This document shows, in pieces, positions 62,625 to 64,000 of a stretch of DNA of 64,000 nt; positions within the stretch are counted from its first letter, which is position 1, and every line of letters starts with the position of its first letter. The notes below the pieces were generated by a model, which worked only from the letters and a program-made list of their open reading frames with translations, was not told the DNA's origin and made no database searches. The position numbers and the translations under genes are program-made. The stretch is taken from NCBI RefSeq assembly GCF_000527175.1, contig NZ_AZUR01000001.1, positions 1,585,011-1,649,010 of the forward strand. The letters run 5' to 3'. Source of the stretch: Pseudogulbenkiania sp. MAI-1. GTDB taxonomy: Bacteria; Pseudomonadota; Gammaproteobacteria; Burkholderiales; Chromobacteriaceae.

Positions 62625-62662
62625 AAAGGCTGGCCGAAGCATCGTCTTCGGTCAGCCTTTTT
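62625..62662 (+). terminator. Terminator after speA
   Basis: AAGGCTG-g-CCGAAG and CTTCGG-t-CAGCCTT pair with one mismatch around a 9-nt loop and run into TTTTT. Confidence 0.85.
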
Positions 62663-62705
62663 CCGTTTTGGCGGCTACCCGGTCGCCATCCTCCGTTTTG
62701 ATGCC

Positions 62706-62725
62706 TCGTTCGGATAACCGAACGT
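62706..62725. promoter_or_regulatory. Upstream dyad for an enhancer-binding protein
   Basis: CGTTCGG-ATAA-CCGAACG (62707-62724) is a perfect 7-bp dyad with 4-nt spacer. It lies about 110 nt upstream of the sigma-54 promoter at 62825, a typical distance for DctD-like or other NtrC-family activators. Confidence 0.5.
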
Positions 62726-62824
62726 CTGTAGCGGCGCGATTACGCCGATCCGTCGCCATCTCGCCGTCATTAAAAAAAATGCAACAAAAACAGTGTATTG
62801 CGGTGCCGTTTCCGAGGTCTGCGC

Positions 62825-62840
62825 TGGCACGCTTCGTGCA
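62825..62840 (+). promoter_or_regulatory. Sigma-54 promoter of the symporter gene
   Basis: TGGCACGCTTCGTGCA has the consensus TGGCAC, GG at 62826-62827 and GC at 62838-62839 with exactly 10 nt between. Initiation near 62851 leaves a leader of about 210 nt, in which no gene is seen. Confidence 0.68.
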
Positions 62841-63061
62841 ATTAAGGAGCCGCCGGTCCGGGCGACGCCCACACGCCCTGGCCGGCCGACAACAAGACGA
62901 TTTCCAGCCCCGGCGCATCCGCGCACGGGCAGGGACCAACCAATGGTTCACCCGGCCGCCGGCCGGATGGACGAGCAAAGGCGGGGCGGTCGGCAAGACC
63001 GGCTCCATCGCCCGGGTCGCCACGGCGGCCACGGGGCAGACCTTCACTGGAGAGGCACTTA

Positions 63062-64000
63062 GTGAAACTTAATAAACTGACCACCTTCATCCTGGCCGCG
63101 ATGGTGCTGGGTATTCTGACCGGTTACGCATGGCGTGAAATGGCCGCCGACGAGGCCGCGATCAAGTCGTTCGCCGACAACGTGTCGATCCTGACCGACA
63201 TCTTCCTGCGTCTGATCAAGATGATCATCGCGCCGCTGGTGTTCTCCACCCTGGCGGTGGGCATCGCCAAGATGGAGGATGCCAAGACCGTGGGCCGCAT
63301 CGGCGCCAAGACCATGGCCTGGTTCATGACAGCCTCGTTCATCTCGCTGAGCCTGGGCCTGATCATGGTCAACCTGCTCAAGCCGGGTGTCGGCATCGGC
63401 CTGCCGCTGCCGGACGTGAGCGCGGCTACCGGCATCGAGAAGGGGGCCATCACGCTGAAGGACTTCATCACCCACGCCATTCCGAAGAGCGTGGTCGAGG
63501 CGATGAGCAAGAACGAGATCCTGCAGATCGTGGTGTTCTCGGTGTTCTTCGGCTGCGCCGGCGCTGCCATTGGCGAGCGAGCCAAGCCGGTGGTGGATAT
63601 GCTCGATTCTCTTTCGCATATCATGCTGAAGGTGACCGGCTTCGTGATGAACTTCGCCCCGCTGGCGGTGTTCGGCGCCATCGCCGCCATGGTGGCCAAG
63701 GAAGGCCTGGGCATTCTCGGTACCTATGGTACCTTCATGGCCGAGTTCTACCTGTCGATCGGCGTCCTGTGGCTGGTGCTGATCGCCGCCGGCAGCCTGT
63801 TCCTCGGCCGTCGCGTGCTGACGCTGATGAAGATGGTGCGCGAGCCGCTGCTGTTGGCGTTCACGACCGCCAGCTCCGAAGCGGCCTACCCGAAGACGCT
63901 GGAGCGCCTGGAGCGCTTCGGCTGCTCGCGCAAGGTGGCCAGCTTCGTGCTGCCGATGGGCTACTCGTTCAACCTTGATGGTTCGATGATGTATTGTACC
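63062..64000 (+). CDS. Dicarboxylate/amino acid:cation symporter, 5' part
   Basis: The first 313 residues of a DAACS (DctA/GltP) family transporter. It opens MKLNKLTTFILAAMVLGILTG, then has FLRLIKMIIAPLVFSTLAVG, and the serine-rich reentrant loop FTTASSEAAYPKTLE, before running off the window in YSFNLDGSMMYC. The start is GTG at 63062 with GGAGAGG upstream. Family members take up C4-dicarboxylates or glutamate with Na+ or H+; sigma-54 control would favour a C4-dicarboxylate. Confidence 0.9.
   Translation, partial: MKLNKLTTFILAAMVLGILTGYAWREMAADEAAIKSFADNVSILTDIFLRLIKMIIAPLVFSTLAVGIAKMEDAKTVGRIGAKTMAWFMTASFISLSLGLIMVNLLKPGVGIGLPLPDVSAATGIEKGAITLKDFITHAIPKSVVEAMSKNEILQIVVFSVFFGCAGAAIGERAKPVVDMLDSLSHIMLKVTGFVMNFAPLAVFGAIAAMVAKEGLGILGTYGTFMAEFYLSIGVLWLVLIAAGSLFLGRRVLTLMKMVREPLLLAFTTASSEAAYPKTLERLERFGCSRKVASFVLPMGYSFNLDGSMMYCT

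Overview
The window is GC-rich, densely packed DNA from a motile betaproteobacterium, most likely of the order Neisseriales (Chromobacterium/Pseudogulbenkiania type). This rests on protein style and gene content: sigma-54-driven flagellar genes, a CstA-YjiX-YjiA peptide/pyruvate-uptake cluster, a biosynthetic arginine decarboxylase and polyamine ABC genes. No rRNA or tRNA gene was recognised, so the genus is an inference.

Left end (1 to about 8080): the early half of a Mu/BcepMu-like transposable prophage, read leftwards. It runs from a divergent S24-type repressor through a small BcepMu gp16-like DNA-binding protein, MuA, MuB, two DNA-binding proteins, small unknown proteins, DUF3164 and GemA to the first codons of a Mor-type activator. 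Repeats with a TTGGCAA core lie in the early operator and again, in a different arrangement, at the prophage end. The prophage appears to have cut a host GFA-family gene, whose C-terminal part remains at 8080-8370.

Host block 1 (8.5-22.3 kb): a serine esterase; an MHS-type transporter plus M20 amidohydrolase facing a LysR regulator; an operon cstA-yjiX-yjiA facing a Cache-sensor histidine kinase and NarL-type response regulator; the ABC-F ATPase yheS; tsaD; and an OsmC-family protein.

Flagellar block (22.5-32.8 kb): flgBCDEFGHI and flgJKL, encoding rod, hook, L- and P-rings, muramidase and hook-filament junction proteins. Each unit is preceded by a good -24/-12 (sigma-54) match, and a strong terminator separates flgI from flgJ.

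Host block 2 (32.8-37.7 kb): an AstE-type desuccinylase, an enoyl-CoA hydratase and alpha/beta hydrolase pair, and an EAL-CBS-GGDEF cyclic-di-GMP protein.

Mobile block (37.9-53.1 kb): a decayed integrative conjugative element of Tn4371/RP4-trb type. It keeps the front of a tyrosine integrase, then a complete IS3-family element, then the back of a LysR regulator, eexN and a full mating-pair-formation operon (traG, copG-like, trbBCDEJLFGI, DUF2274). The IS has no target duplication and has different broken genes on its two sides, so it marks a deletion that removed the relaxase and maintenance genes, if these were present between them as in related elements.

Right end (53.8-64 kb): a polyamine importer (ATPase and two permeases, no binding protein), an unknown membrane protein, a beta-carbonic anhydrase, gene and IS256 debris, a LysE-type exporter, a CPBP protease, speA, and the start of a dicarboxylate/amino-acid symporter behind a sigma-54 promoter with an upstream dyad. 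ABC polyamine uptake and arginine decarboxylation both feed the cellular polyamine pool.
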